Shown piece by piece: positions 8,153-18,400 of a DNA stretch of 64,000 nucleotides (its first letter is position 1; each line of letters begins with the position of its first letter). Where the stretch lies: NCBI GenBank assembly GCA_002412795.1, contig DHVS01000041.1, positions 53,969 through 117,968 on the forward strand, read 5' to 3'. A program made the translations under genes and the position numbers. The notes below the pieces were generated by a model. That model made no database searches. It was not told the DNA's origin and saw only the letters and a program-made list of their open reading frames with translations. Source of the stretch: a bacterium UBP2_UBA5202 (GTDB lineage: Bacteria > Edwardsbacteria > AC1 > EtOH8).

Positions 8153-9025
8153 ATGGATAACCTGTTCAAATATTATTTAGCCCTGCTGCTTTTGCTGCCG
8201 GGCTGGGCCCGGGCCGATTTCGGGGACAATCCCGGCGAGTTCTCCTTTCCCTCCGGAGTGGCGCTGGACGGACAGGGACATATTTATGTAACGGAACTGG
8301 GCAATGACCGGATCCAAAAATTCAGCCCCGAGCTTGAGCCTCTGCAAAGCTGGGGCCGTTTCGGACAGGACTCGGCTGATTTTGACGACCCGGTCTCGCT
8401 GACCATTGCCCCCGACGGCAATATCTATACGGTGGACAGCGGCAACCGCCGGATACTGGTCTTCGATCAGGAAGGCGGCCTGTTGTACCAGCTGCCCCTG
8501 CCCGATTCATCCCGCTGCTACGGGATAGTAATCGCCGCCAATGGCAACATTTACCTCAGCGACCAAGCGCAGGACATGATCTACATCTTAAACCCCGAAG
8601 GACTGCGGCTGGATAAGATCGGCCAGTCGGGCAGCCAGCCCGGCCAACTGCGCAAACCTAGGGGTCTGGCCTTTGACAGCCAAGGCCGTCTTTATGTAGT
8701 TGACACCGGGAATAACCGGATCTGCGTCTTTTCGCCCCTGGGCGAATATCTTTCCAGCTGGGGATCATACGGTGAAAATGAAGGGGAATTTGATTCGCCC
8801 TCCGGCATCGCCCTCAGCCCCAGCGGGCAGATCTTCGTCACCGATTCGGGCAATGACCGTTTTCAGGAATTTTCGCTGGACGGGGTTTTTCAAAGCACCG
8901 GCGGCGGAATCGGCAACGAAGAAAATCAGTTCTACAATCCTCAGGGAATTACTCTGGACCAAAGCGGAAACCTGTATATCGTGGACTGCGACAACCACCG
9001 GATCCAGTCTTTCCCCACCCAATGA
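8153..9025 (+). CDS. Secreted NHL-repeat beta-propeller protein
   Basis: The 290-aa protein begins with a signal peptide (cleavage expected after WARA). About six NHL repeats follow, each with the pattern PxGxAxDxxGxxYVxDxxNxRIQxF, enough for a complete six-bladed propeller. NHL propellers bind proteins, RNA or ligands; nothing here identifies a partner. ATG at 8153 is chosen over TTG 8144 and GTG 8150 because it gives the best signal peptide, but there is no Shine-Dalgarno. The gene converges on lptE with only 4 nt between the stops. Confidence 0.85.
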   Translation: MDNLFKYYLALLLLLPGWARADFGDNPGEFSFPSGVALDGQGHIYVTELGNDRIQKFSPELEPLQSWGRFGQDSADFDDPVSLTIAPDGNIYTVDSGNRRILVFDQEGGLLYQLPLPDSSRCYGIVIAANGNIYLSDQAQDMIYILNPEGLRLDKIGQSGSQPGQLRKPRGLAFDSQGRLYVVDTGNNRICVFSPLGEYLSSWGSYGENEGEFDSPSGIALSPSGQIFVTDSGNDRFQEFSLDGVFQSTGGGIGNEENQFYNPQGITLDQSGNLYIVDCDNHRIQSFPTQ

Positions 9026-9029
9026 ACAG

Positions 9030-9533
9030 CTACCAATTCTCAAAGGCCTGTCTGACGATCTCCTCGGCCAGCTTGTCCGAGGCTTTCCCGATCCCCGCGC
9101 TTTCATCTTCCTGATTCGGAAGATAGGTGCTCCAGGCGACCAAGGCAAGGTTCTCCCAGAGGACCTTGCCTTGGTCGTTCTTAACGGTCACCGCCGCCGT
9201 AATGGTGATCTTGTATTCCGATACCACTTCCTGGGCGCTGTATTTAAGAGGATCCCGGCTGTAGCTTTTAATCTCTATGGTCATCACCCCTTCGGACTTC
9301 TCGGGTTCAGCCAGTTTCACCGAACCGTCCCTGGTAATGGCGGTCATCACCGACTTGGTGATCAGATCAGGCAGCCGGTAATCCCCGGTGGCATTGGCGG
9401 CCACCGGGACCCCGATGGTTTTGAAAGGCAACCGGCCGCTGTGAAAGGAGTAGCAGCCTGACAAGCTAAGCAGTAACAGCAACCCCGGCCAAAATAACAG
9501 GCCTCTGGGCGGCTTTTTTTCATTCCTTTGCAT
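9030..9533 (-). CDS. lptE: LptE-like LPS-assembly lipoprotein
   Basis: This 167-aa lipoprotein has a hydrophobic signal and lipobox LSGC with the lipidated cysteine at residue 27. The CYSF...LPFKTIGVPV opening and an alternating sheet/helix body follow, as in LptE proteins. LptE plugs the LptD outer-membrane pore that inserts lipopolysaccharide. Its ATG directly follows the rlmD stop, with AGGAG inside the end of rlmD. No LptD is visible nearby, so the assignment rests on lipobox, length and pattern. Confidence 0.75.
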   Translation of the reverse strand: MQRNEKKPPRGLLFWPGLLLLLSLSGCYSFHSGRLPFKTIGVPVAANATGDYRLPDLITKSVMTAITRDGSVKLAEPEKSEGVMTIEIKSYSRDPLKYSAQEVVSEYKITITAAVTVKNDQGKVLWENLALVAWSTYLPNQEDESAGIGKASDKLAEEIVRQAFENW

Positions 9534-10865
9534 TTATCTCCTTTGCAATACTGCCAGGGTTTCTATGTGATAGGTCTGGGGGAACATATCGGCCAGATAA
9601 AGGCCGGATATCCGGTAATCCGCTTTCATGATCTCTTTCAGGTCGCGGGCCAGGGTGGCCGGATCACAGGAAAGATAAGCTATCTTCAACGGTTTAAGAA
9701 TGGAAAGCCTCTTGATCACTTCCGGCTTCAACCCGCTGCGGGGCGGATCGCAGACCACCGCATCGGCCTGCTGCACTTTTTCCAAAAGCACTTCGGCCGG
9801 GCCGGCCATGAACTCGGCATTGGCAATCCCGTTCAGCTTGGCGCTGTCCCTGGCGTCATCCACCGCCTTGGTCGAAGACTCTATTCCCAGCACCTTGCCG
9901 GCCGCTGCAGCCAGCTGCAGGGAGATGGCTCCGGCCCCGCAATAAAGGTCAACCGCCTGCTGCTGGTTGTTCAACTGCAGTTCATCTTTTATCCGGCGGT
10001 ACAACACTCCGGCCATCAGCTGGTTCACCTGCCAGAAAGATCCGGCCGAAAGTTTGTACCTGATCCCGTCCAGTTCTTCCTCCATCTGGTTTTCCCCGGA
10101 CCACAGTTTCCATTTTTCCCCCAAGATGGTGTTGCCCGGCTCGGCATTCAGGTTCAGCCATACCGAACCGACCCCGGGAATGGCGGATAATGATTCCATC
10201 ACTTCCGGATATATTTTGTCCTTGGTGCAGACCAGGGTCAGGGATATTTTATCCTGATATTGTCCGTAACGCAGGATCAAGTGCCTTAATATTCCATTGT
10301 TGGTCAATTCATCATATCCCGGCATTTTTGCAGTCAACAGGATATCCCGGGCTTGCTGGAACACCCGGTTTAAACCGGGCTGGATGATGGGGCATTCGTC
10401 GATCGGGACCACTTGGTGGCTGCCCTGCCGGTAATAGCCTACGACCAGTTTGCCTTTGGACTGGGAAACCGGGTACTGGGCCTTGTTGCGGTAATGCCAG
10501 GGAAAACCTTCTGCCATAACCTCGATCCCGGCATCCTTGATGCCGCCGATCCGGGCCAGGGTCTGTTCCAGGATCGTTTTTTTGTGCGCCAGCTGGCTGG
10601 TGTGGTCCATCATCTGCCACTGGCAGCTGCCACAGTCCCCGAAATAGGGGCAGGCCGGGTTGATCCGCTGGGGACCGGGGCTGGCGATGGACATGATCAC
10701 GGCCCGGCAGTATTTCTGGTGGGCGTCAAACACCCGGACCTTCACTTGGTCGCCGGGCAGCCCGTAAGGCACGAATACGGTCTGTCCCAGGTGCCGTCCT
10801 ACCGCATCCCCGCCGCAAGCCATGCTGTCCAGCCCCAGTTCAATGATATCACCCTTTTTCAGCAT
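9534..10865 (-). CDS. rlmD: 23S rRNA (uracil-5-)-methyltransferase, RlmD/RumA family
   Basis: The 443-aa protein has an N-terminal TRAM domain and a four-cysteine Fe-S site (CPYFGDCGSC plus an upstream/downstream Cys). The SAM-binding motif DLYCGAGAISLQLA and the catalytic LSCDPATLARDL near the C-terminus follow. These enzymes form m5U in rRNA or, in some lineages, tRNA, so the exact target is uncertain. It overlaps rimI by 7 bp and abuts lptE. Confidence 0.88.
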   Translation of the reverse strand: MLKKGDIIELGLDSMACGGDAVGRHLGQTVFVPYGLPGDQVKVRVFDAHQKYCRAVIMSIASPGPQRINPACPYFGDCGSCQWQMMDHTSQLAHKKTILEQTLARIGGIKDAGIEVMAEGFPWHYRNKAQYPVSQSKGKLVVGYYRQGSHQVVPIDECPIIQPGLNRVFQQARDILLTAKMPGYDELTNNGILRHLILRYGQYQDKISLTLVCTKDKIYPEVMESLSAIPGVGSVWLNLNAEPGNTILGEKWKLWSGENQMEEELDGIRYKLSAGSFWQVNQLMAGVLYRRIKDELQLNNQQQAVDLYCGAGAISLQLAAAAGKVLGIESSTKAVDDARDSAKLNGIANAEFMAGPAEVLLEKVQQADAVVCDPPRSGLKPEVIKRLSILKPLKIAYLSCDPATLARDLKEIMKADYRISGLYLADMFPQTYHIETLAVLQRR

Positions 10866-11323
10866 GCTTTTTCCTCATCCAGCCGGGCCAGCAGCACCAG
10901 GGCGTCCTCATCCTGATAATACTTCTTGCGAACGGCGATCTCTTTGAAATTGTATTTATGATACAGGTTGATGGCGGTATGGTTCGAGGCCCTGACCTCC
11001 AGCGACGCCGTCCGGCAGCCCTTGCTCTTAACCAGCTTGAGCATGCGCTCCAGGATCAGGCTTCCGTACCCCCGCCCCTTCAGGTCCGGCCGGACCGCCA
11101 GGTTGCCCAGATGAAACTCGTCCAGCACGATCCAGCCCAGGCCGTAGCCGATCACCTGAGAATCCATGGTCAGGACAACGGGGTGCTTTCCGGGGTCATC
11201 CTCCAGTTCCTGCCGGAACATCACTTCGCTCCAGGGATCGGAAAAGCTGGCCTGCTCAATGGCCAGCACTTCGGACAGATGGCCTTCCGTCATTCTCTCT
11301 AATTCTACCCTGATCTCAGGCAT
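10859..11323 (-). CDS. rimI: Ribosomal protein S18-alanine N-acetyltransferase RimI
   Basis: The 154-aa GNAT protein has the RimI acetyl-CoA motif VRPDLKGRGYGSLIL (about 78-92), the following LEVRASN, and the C-terminal YxKYNFKE block. The ATG at 11321-11323 is preferred because the upstream extension lies wholly within tsaB. It overlaps tsaB by 8 bp. The tsaB-rimI neighbourhood is widespread in bacteria and supports RimI rather than a generic GNAT. Confidence 0.9.
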   Translation of the reverse strand: MPEIRVELERMTEGHLSEVLAIEQASFSDPWSEVMFRQELEDDPGKHPVVLTMDSQVIGYGLGWIVLDEFHLGNLAVRPDLKGRGYGSLILERMLKLVKSKGCRTASLEVRASNHTAINLYHKYNFKEIAVRKKYYQDEDALVLLARLDEEKAC

Positions 11324-11996
11324 GCCGCTTGACCACCGCATCAGAGGGACGGATGTAAAACGCATCCAGCTCTCCGGCCGGAATAAAGTTGTTTTGATTC
11401 AGTTCTTTTAAAGCCAGCTTGACCAGGCCGCTGATCTCAGGACCTTTGATATAAGCTTCATCCATCATCAGTCCCGGGTATGATGCTGATATCATCTCCC
11501 GGTAGGCATAAGCTCCGCTGCCGAATACTTTTGTACGGGGAGCCAGCCGGGAAAGCCAGTCTTGGGGCTCTACCACCTGGTATGAAGACATCAGCTGGCT
11601 GGTCCCGTTTTCAGACCGGTATAAGGCCGTGTAGACCTGACCCTTTTTGGCGTCCAGCATTGGTGACAAGTCTCCCGTAAATCCCTCCGGCAGGCAGACC
11701 ATGGCATCCAGCGTGTTTAGAGGCAAAAGCCTGATGCCGGAACCCATGGCCAGACCCTGGGCAAAGGATATACCCACCCGCAGGCCGGTGAAAGAGCCAG
11801 GTCCCACACTGACCGCCAGCCATTTTATATCTGATAGCTGCAGCTTGGCTGAGGCCAATATACTGCTTAGTTCCGAAGGAAGAATTTCGGCCTGCCGGTT
11901 GCCCACCTCCTGTGATGCCAAGGCCAGGACTTTCTCCTCTCGGCAAATAATCAAGTTCAACCAGGGACCGCTGGTGTCAATTATTAAACCTGTCAT
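11316..11996 (-). CDS. tsaB: tRNA threonylcarbamoyladenosine biosynthesis protein TsaB
   Basis: TsaB is the non-catalytic partner of TsaD in making t6A37 of tRNA. The 226-aa protein begins with LIIDTSG and carries the conserved SVGPGSFTGLRVG motif near residue 67, then DAKKGQVYTALY. It overlaps tsaE by 20 bp and rimI by 8 bp. The catalytic subunit gene tsaD is in this window at 47039-48064. Confidence 0.95.
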   Translation of the reverse strand: MTGLIIDTSGPWLNLIICREEKVLALASQEVGNRQAEILPSELSSILASAKLQLSDIKWLAVSVGPGSFTGLRVGISFAQGLAMGSGIRLLPLNTLDAMVCLPEGFTGDLSPMLDAKKGQVYTALYRSENGTSQLMSSYQVVEPQDWLSRLAPRTKVFGSGAYAYREMISASYPGLMMDEAYIKGPEISGLVKLALKELNQNNFIPAGELDAFYIRPSDAVVKRHA

Positions 11997-12441
11997 TCCA
12001 GTTATTTCCTGATGTTTTGATCTCGATTTTCCGGGTCTGCTGGTCCAGCCTGGTCAGATGGATATCCAGCCGGTCATCCGGCAGGATATCGCGGATCCGC
12101 TCAGGCCATTCCATGATGGAGATCCCCCGGCCGTATAGATAATCAGTGATGCCGATCTCCTCGGCCTGGGCAGAGTTGTCCAAGCGGTAGAGGTCTAAGT
12201 GATAGATGTCGCAAAGGCCCTGATACTCGTGGATCAGGCCAAACGTGGGACTGACAGCGGTTTCCTTTGACTGCAGACCGCGGCAGATGCCCTGGGCCAG
12301 GGTGGTCTTGCCGCTTCCCAGGTCGCCCCACAGGCAAATCACATCACCGGGCAATAAACGGGCGGCCAGGTTTTGTCCAAATTCTTGGGTCTGTTCGGCG
12401 GAGTTGGTAGTAATATGCAGGGGAATATTATTAAATGACAT
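11977..12441 (-). CDS. tsaE: tRNA threonylcarbamoyladenosine biosynthesis ATPase TsaE
   Basis: The 154-aa P-loop protein has Walker A GDLGSGKTT (about 39-47), the switch-like SPTFGLIHEY and the HLDLYRL and EWPERI motifs of TsaE. It is the ATPase that turns over the TsaBDE complex. It lies 23 bp after the PorX-like gene and overlaps tsaB. A tsaE-porX neighbourhood is also known from Bacteroidetes. Confidence 0.95.
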   Translation of the reverse strand: MSFNNIPLHITTNSAEQTQEFGQNLAARLLPGDVICLWGDLGSGKTTLAQGICRGLQSKETAVSPTFGLIHEYQGLCDIYHLDLYRLDNSAQAEEIGITDYLYGRGISIMEWPERIRDILPDDRLDIHLTRLDQQTRKIEIKTSGNNWNDRFNN

Positions 12442-12464
12442 ACATCACGTCATCGTTTCTGGAT

Positions 12465-14027
12465 TCACTTCGGTGTCAGCCGGCACACCGGCAGGATCAT
12501 CTCCTCCATTGAAATCCCGCCGTGCTGAAAGGTCCCTTCATACCGCTTGCGGTATTCCTCGTACTTGGTGGGATAGACCAGATAATAATCCTCCTTGGCC
12601 ACCAGGTACTGCAGGCCGGTAAAATCCTCGGGCAGCATGTATTCCAGGGGTTTCTTGATCCACAGCACCTGGCGGGGATCGCATGAGATGTTGGTGCCCG
12701 ATTTGTAGCGGAGGTTGGCGCTGGTGTCCCGGCCGGCCTGGATGATGGTGGCCCGCCGGCCCTGCAGAGATCCGTGGTCGGTGGTCACTATCACCTGCCT
12801 TTTTTGTTTGGCCGCCTGCTGCAGGATGTTCAGAATATCGGAGTTGGCGAACCAGGTGCGGGTCAGGGAACGGAAGGCCCTTTCGTCCGGGGCGATCTCC
12901 TGCAGCACCAGCGACTCGGCCCGGGAATGGACCAGGATGTCCATGAAGTTTACCACCACCGCCGCCAGCGAAACATTCTGCCAGGAGCCGAAGACCTTCT
13001 TCAGCTCGCGCCCTTCGTCTATGTTGTATATCTTGGAATAGCGGAAATCGGCCGGGTGGGGAACTTTAAGCCTTTGCAGCTGCAGTTCCAAAAGCTGATG
13101 TTCGTGGCGGTTCAGGCTGGCTTCGCCGGCGTGCCCGCCTTTTTCCCAGTACTGGGGATAGTTCCTGGCCAGCTGTGAGGGATACAACCCGCTGAAGATT
13201 GCGTTACGGGAATAAGGCGTGGCGGTGGGCAGGATGGAATAATAATGTTCCCGCTTGATGTCGAACCAATCCTTTAAATAAGGCTCCAGCAAAAGCCACT
13301 GGTCCAGCCTCATGCAGTCCAGCACCAGCAGCAGGCATTTCTGGTTGTTTTTCAGTGACGGCAGCAGATACCGTTCCACCAGGTCGGGTGAAAGGATCGG
13401 TCGCGAGGCCCCGTGCATCCAGTGGATGTAATTTTCCTCGATGAACCGCCCGAATTCCAGGTTGGCCTCCTTGGTGATGTCCTCGTGGCTCTGGTGCAAT
13501 CCCTGGTCCGGCAGGTCGGACAACCGCAGATCCCATTCTGTCAGCATCTGATAATGCTGGCACCAGCCCTGCCAATCCAGCGAGGGATAATCGAAATTGC
13601 GCAGGCCGTTCAGCTGGGAAAGATATTCTTTGCTGGCCTGCCCCTCAACCAAATGCCGTGATTCCAGCACTCTACGGCAGGAAGCCAGCACCTGGGCCGG
13701 GTTCAGCGGCTTCAGCAAAAAGTCATCTATCTTCTGGCCCAGGGCCTGTTCCACCAGTTCCTCCTTCTCGTTCTTGGTGGCCATGATGGCCGGAAGCTCC
13801 GGACGAAGTTGGCGCAGGACTGTTAAGGTGGCCAGGCCGTCCATTCCCGGCATCATCTCGTCCAGCAGCACCAAATCAATATCATTTTCCTTGACCCGGA
13901 TCAGCGCTTCCTCCCCCGAAGCCGCCGGGATCACAATAAAGCCCTTGTTCTGAAGCAGCAATATCTGGGATTTCAGCAGTTCAATTTCATCGTCCACCCA
14001 GAGTATCTTATACGGTCGTTCCATCAT
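12465..14027 (-). CDS. PorX-like response regulator with PglZ/alkaline-phosphatase domain
   Basis: The 520-aa protein joins a receiver domain (residues 1-120: VDDE acidic pair, phospho-acceptor D56 in VLLDEMMPGMDG, FLLKP lysine) to a PglZ-type alkaline-phosphatase-superfamily domain. The latter contains LVLDCMRLDQW, a TATPYSRNAIFSG nucleophile region and TTDHGS metal ligands. This is the architecture of PorX, the regulator of type IX secretion in Bacteroidetes, whose effector domain is a phosphodiesterase. It lies 6 bp downstream of a histidine kinase gene, its probable cognate, and upstream of tsaE. No type IX secretion gene is otherwise evident in the window, so the regulated process is unknown. 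Confidence 0.88.
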   Translation of the reverse strand: MMERPYKILWVDDEIELLKSQILLLQNKGFIVIPAASGEEALIRVKENDIDLVLLDEMMPGMDGLATLTVLRQLRPELPAIMATKNEKEELVEQALGQKIDDFLLKPLNPAQVLASCRRVLESRHLVEGQASKEYLSQLNGLRNFDYPSLDWQGWCQHYQMLTEWDLRLSDLPDQGLHQSHEDITKEANLEFGRFIEENYIHWMHGASRPILSPDLVERYLLPSLKNNQKCLLLVLDCMRLDQWLLLEPYLKDWFDIKREHYYSILPTATPYSRNAIFSGLYPSQLARNYPQYWEKGGHAGEASLNRHEHQLLELQLQRLKVPHPADFRYSKIYNIDEGRELKKVFGSWQNVSLAAVVVNFMDILVHSRAESLVLQEIAPDERAFRSLTRTWFANSDILNILQQAAKQKRQVIVTTDHGSLQGRRATIIQAGRDTSANLRYKSGTNISCDPRQVLWIKKPLEYMLPEDFTGLQYLVAKEDYYLVYPTKYEEYRKRYEGTFQHGGISMEEMILPVCRLTPK

Positions 14028-14033
14028 CTTACC

Positions 14034-15302
14034 TTAAAGAGTTTTTGACTTGGAGGGCAGCGGCAGATTAATTACAAAGGCGGTGGCTCCAGGACGGCTG
14101 AACAGCAGTTTGATCCTTCCCCCGTGGTAATCCTCGATGATTCTTTTGACCAGGGAAAGTCCCAGCCCCCAGCCCACCGACTTGGTGGTGAACCCTGGAC
14201 GGAATATTTTGGGCTGGTTCTTGGGATTTATCCCCCGGCCGTTGTCCTCTACTGTGATCTCCAGTTTTTGGCCGTTGCGGCTTGCCTTGATCTTTATCAG
14301 CCCGCCCGGGCCTTCAATGGCGTCTATGGCGTTCTTTATAAGGTTCTCCACCGCCCACAGGAAAAGCTCGGCGTTCAATGCCGCTTCACAGGTCTGCTGA
14401 TAATCCTCCTCAAAGGAAATATCCTTGCCCATGTTGGCCACCCGGCGCCGGAAATAATCCACCGCTTCCGTGGTCAATTTGGTAACCTCCACCGGCTGCA
14501 ATTTGGGAATGGATCCGATCTGGTTGAAACGGGCCAGCACCTTGTTGAGATGGGCCAGGTCCTTTTCCATTTCGGGAACCACCTCAGCCGGGGGATGCCC
14601 TCCGTCCTTGAGCAGGGTCAGCCACCCCATCAGCGAGGAGATGGGAGTGCCCAGCTGGTGGGCAGCCTCCTTGGCCAGCCCCACCCACACCGCCCGTTCT
14701 TCGTTGAGCTTGATGGTGCGGAAGCCGATGAACCCGATCCAAACGAACAAAGCCACCACAACCAGTTGGATTATGGGAATGAAGCGCAGTTCCCTTAAAA
14801 CACCGGGTTTTCCGTAATGAACAGTGACCACGTTGCTGGAATCCTGCCCCAAAGTCATGGTGATGGGCTGGTTCTGGTGGTCCAGTTCCCCGATGGCCGT
14901 TTTCAGCTGATAGAAAGGCTCTTCGGGTGTTAGTCTCTCCCAGCGTTCAGCCACTTCGGGGGGAATGATCTGCTGATCGAACTCAGCTCCCTTGGCATCG
15001 ATCCCCCGCCAGGCGATGGGCAGGCCCTGGCGGTCGGTCACGATCACCGGAAAATTGATGTTCTGGATGACCTCTTCAAATATTATCCCGGTCTCGGGCG
15101 CTTCCCCGGCCGGCTCGGGCAGGGCGGCGGTCATGCAGAACCGGGCAAATACCCGGGACATGATCCGGGGCTCGGATTCCAGCCTTTTGATCAGCCCCAC
15201 GGTGTAGACCAGCGACGCCGCCACCATCAGCAGCGCCCCTATAAAAAGATATGCCCGCCACACCTGGGACCAGCGGGAATGAGGTTTAATGAAGGAAGCC
15301 AT
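14034..15302 (-). CDS. Membrane sensor histidine kinase, partner of the PorX-like regulator
   Basis: The 422-aa protein has two transmembrane helices (about residues 17-38 and 180-202) around an extracytoplasmic domain. A DHp region with H-box AHQLGTPISSLMGW follows, then an ATPase domain with NLIKNAIDA (N box), DNGRGI (G1) and GWGLGLSLVKRI (G2). It is the first gene of the operon and ends 6 bp before the response regulator, so it is the likely phosphodonor. The H-box variant QLGTP is seen in several FCB-group kinases. The signal is unknown. Confidence 0.93.
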   Translation of the reverse strand: MASFIKPHSRWSQVWRAYLFIGALLMVAASLVYTVGLIKRLESEPRIMSRVFARFCMTAALPEPAGEAPETGIIFEEVIQNINFPVIVTDRQGLPIAWRGIDAKGAEFDQQIIPPEVAERWERLTPEEPFYQLKTAIGELDHQNQPITMTLGQDSSNVVTVHYGKPGVLRELRFIPIIQLVVVALFVWIGFIGFRTIKLNEERAVWVGLAKEAAHQLGTPISSLMGWLTLLKDGGHPPAEVVPEMEKDLAHLNKVLARFNQIGSIPKLQPVEVTKLTTEAVDYFRRRVANMGKDISFEEDYQQTCEAALNAELFLWAVENLIKNAIDAIEGPGGLIKIKASRNGQKLEITVEDNGRGINPKNQPKIFRPGFTTKSVGWGLGLSLVKRIIEDYHGGRIKLLFSRPGATAFVINLPLPSKSKTL

Positions 15303-15442
15303 TGGGCCTTATCCTCGTTTGATGCTTTATCCGGCTTGAAGATCCGGAAATCGGCACTAATGCGGTAATAATAATTGAATGATCCCGGGTCAGGGGGATA
15401 ATATCCTAATTGATCAGCGCACTGAGGTCCGCGGCAGCCAGT

Positions 15443-18400
15443 CTAATGCTTCACCAGGTCGCGCCCGCCGGCCTTGGCCTTATACAGGCACTTGTCGGCA
15501 TAGTCTATCAACTGTTCCTTCTCCGAGCCGTTCTCGGGGTAGCTGGAGACACCCAGACTGACCGTGATGCCTGGCAAGGGGTTTTTCTGAGAGTCGGCCA
15601 GCGTATGCTTTTTTATAGCCAGCCGGATCCGTTCGGCCAGCAATACTGCATCCTTTTTAAGGGTTTCCGGCAGCACCAGCATGAACTCCTCGCCGCCGTA
15701 ACGGGCCACCAGGTCCACTTCCCGGGCCTGCTGTTTCAGTATCTCGGTCACTGTCTTCAGCACCAGATCGCCCACCGGGTGCCCGAATTTGTCGTTGAAC
15801 TTCTTGAAATGATCTATGTCCAGCATGATCAGGGCCAGGGGATGCTTGTAACGTTTCGCCCGGTTGAGTTCCCGTTCAAAGAAGCTCTGGAAGTAACGGT
15901 GGTTGTTGATCCCGGTCAGGCCGTCGGTCACCGCCAGTTGCTCGGTCTCCTGGTACAGCCTGGCGTTTTCTACCGCCACCGATATCTGGGTGGCCAGAGT
16001 GGCCAGCAGGTTCAGGTCGATCCGGTCGAAATCCCCGATGATGTCGCTCTCCACATTGATCACGCCGATCACCCGGCCCTTGAGTTTCAGGGGAACCGCC
16101 ATCTCCGACCTGGTGCATTGGTCGATGCAGATGTACGAAGATTCCTTGCTGACATCATTGACGATGATGGACTCCCCGGTCAGGCAGGCCCGGCCGGTGA
16201 TGCCTTCGCTGCCTATCTTCACCCGGCGCCCGGTTTCTTTGATGTTTTCAGGATAGCCCAGGCTGGCCATCAGTTCCAGTTCACCCCGCAGGGGATCGGA
16301 CAACAGAATGGCAATCTTTGGATAGTTGAAGGTGTCTTTTAGAATGGTGCAGACCTGGGTCAGCAGGTCCTGCAACTGCAGGGTGGAACTGACCGTGGTG
16401 CCCACGTTGTGCAGGGCCGAAAGATCGCGGACGTTGCGCTGTGCCTCCTGATAGAGGTGCTTGGCCTGGCCGTAAAGACGTGCGTTGTCCATGGCCACCG
16501 CCACCTGGCTGGCCAGGGTGGACAACAAACGGGCGTCCGACTGGTCAAAAGCGTCAAGCTTGTCGTCCTCGATGCTCAGCACCCCCAGTATCTGTTCTTC
16601 GTGTTTGATGGGAATGGCAATCTCCGAAAGCACCCTCTGGTCGCCCACCACGTAAAGCGGTTCCCGGCGGACATCCGGGATTATCAGGGACTGGCCCGTT
16701 TCGGCCACCCGTCCCACCACGCTGTTGCCGCCCACCGTAAAGTGAACCTGCTCCAATTCGTGCTCGTAGCCGCTCTGTCCGCCCGCGAACAGGCTGCCGG
16801 TGGTTGGCTCCACTTCAAAGATGGCTACTTTAAGGTAATGCAACTTATCTTTAATCAGATTAACCACGTTTTCCAGCAGTTTTTGCTTTTCCAGTTCCGA
16901 GGAGATGATGGTGCCTATCTCGTACAGCACCGAAAGTTCGGTGATCCGGTTCTGGGCATCCAGGTACAGGGTGGCGTTCTCGATGGCCAGCACCGCGGTG
17001 TTGGCAAAGGCTTCCAAAGACCGGACCTTTTTCTTGTCGGGGATCTTTCCGTCCGAAGGCCGCTCGATCTGGATCAAGGCCAGCAGCCGGCGGCTCTTGG
17101 AATACAACGGGGTCAATATCCGGCTTCCCTCCTGCCAAAGCCCTGAAACTTCCGGGGTATCAGCGGACCAGGGTTGGGCCTGATCCTGTCCTAAAGCCGG
17201 GGCCAGGAAGGAATTGCTGATCCGGAATTCGGGGCGCATCAGCGGAGAAACTTCGGACAGGGGCATTTTCTTTAACTGCATTTCCTGAAATTCTTTCGGG
17301 GGGATCCCGGAAGCCGCCTGGTGGATCAGATTGAGGCCGTCAGGCTCGGCGCTGCTGATCAGCACCCGGTCAAAACTGAGGCTGGTCCGGATTCCCTCCA
17401 CTATCACCGAAAGAATCTCCTCCAGCTTCAGGGACGAAAGAATGGTGCTGGAAAGGTACTGCAGGGTGGAAAGTTCCGTATTCACTTCAATCTGGCGTTT
17501 CAGCGCCAGGTTAAGCCGGCTGTTGGCTTCGGAAAGTTCGCCCTGATTGCGGTTGATCTCCTCGAACATGCTGGCGTTCTTCCAGGCTACCGCCGCCTGG
17601 TTGGCGAACAGCGAGGCTACCTCCAGCTCCCGGAAATAAAATCCATTGGAAACCTTCCGTCCGATGATCAGTACTGCTTCGCTGCGCCCGTCAACGACCA
17701 GGGGAGCCACCAGCACCGCCTCCGAATCATCGCTGGTGCCGGCCACGTGCACTGTCCTAGAATCGCGGGAGGTATCGGGAATTATCTCCGGCCGGCCGGT
17801 CTGGGCAATGCTGCCGACAATCCCTTCGTCCATGGAAAATGGAGGGTCGGCCATTATCTCATTCTGGTAAGGGCCCAAAGCCAGCATCGGTGAAAGGTTC
17901 CTGGTCTTCCAATCAACTTTGTAAATGGCCAGCCGGTGGAACGGGATCAGGCTCTCTATCTCCTGCGATATCCTGGCCAGTACTTCTTCTATTTGCAGGG
18001 AGCCCAGCAAAAGCCCGCTGGTTTCCAACAATGCTTTCTGAGCCGAGGCCCGGCTGTCCAGCGCCAGCACCAGCTCGGTCCTTTCCAGGGCCATGGCAAT
18101 GCTGCTGGCCATGATCTGTGCCAGCTGCAATTGCTCGTTCGTGAACCCACGGGGGTTGCCCCGGAAATTATTGATGTTTAAAACTCCCAGCAGCTGGGCC
18201 TTGGCCTGCAGCGGAACCAGGATGGCCGCACCCAAATCCTCCTTCTGGGACAGGGAGGCGAACCTGGGGTCGTTTCCCAGGTCGGAGGTCAGCACCGGCT
18301 CCATCTGTTCCATCACCCAGCCGGCCAGCCCCTGGCCCGGTTTGAGCCTGGCCTGTTTTTCTGTTTCTTCCGAAAGGCCCTGGGACGCTTTAATAACCAG

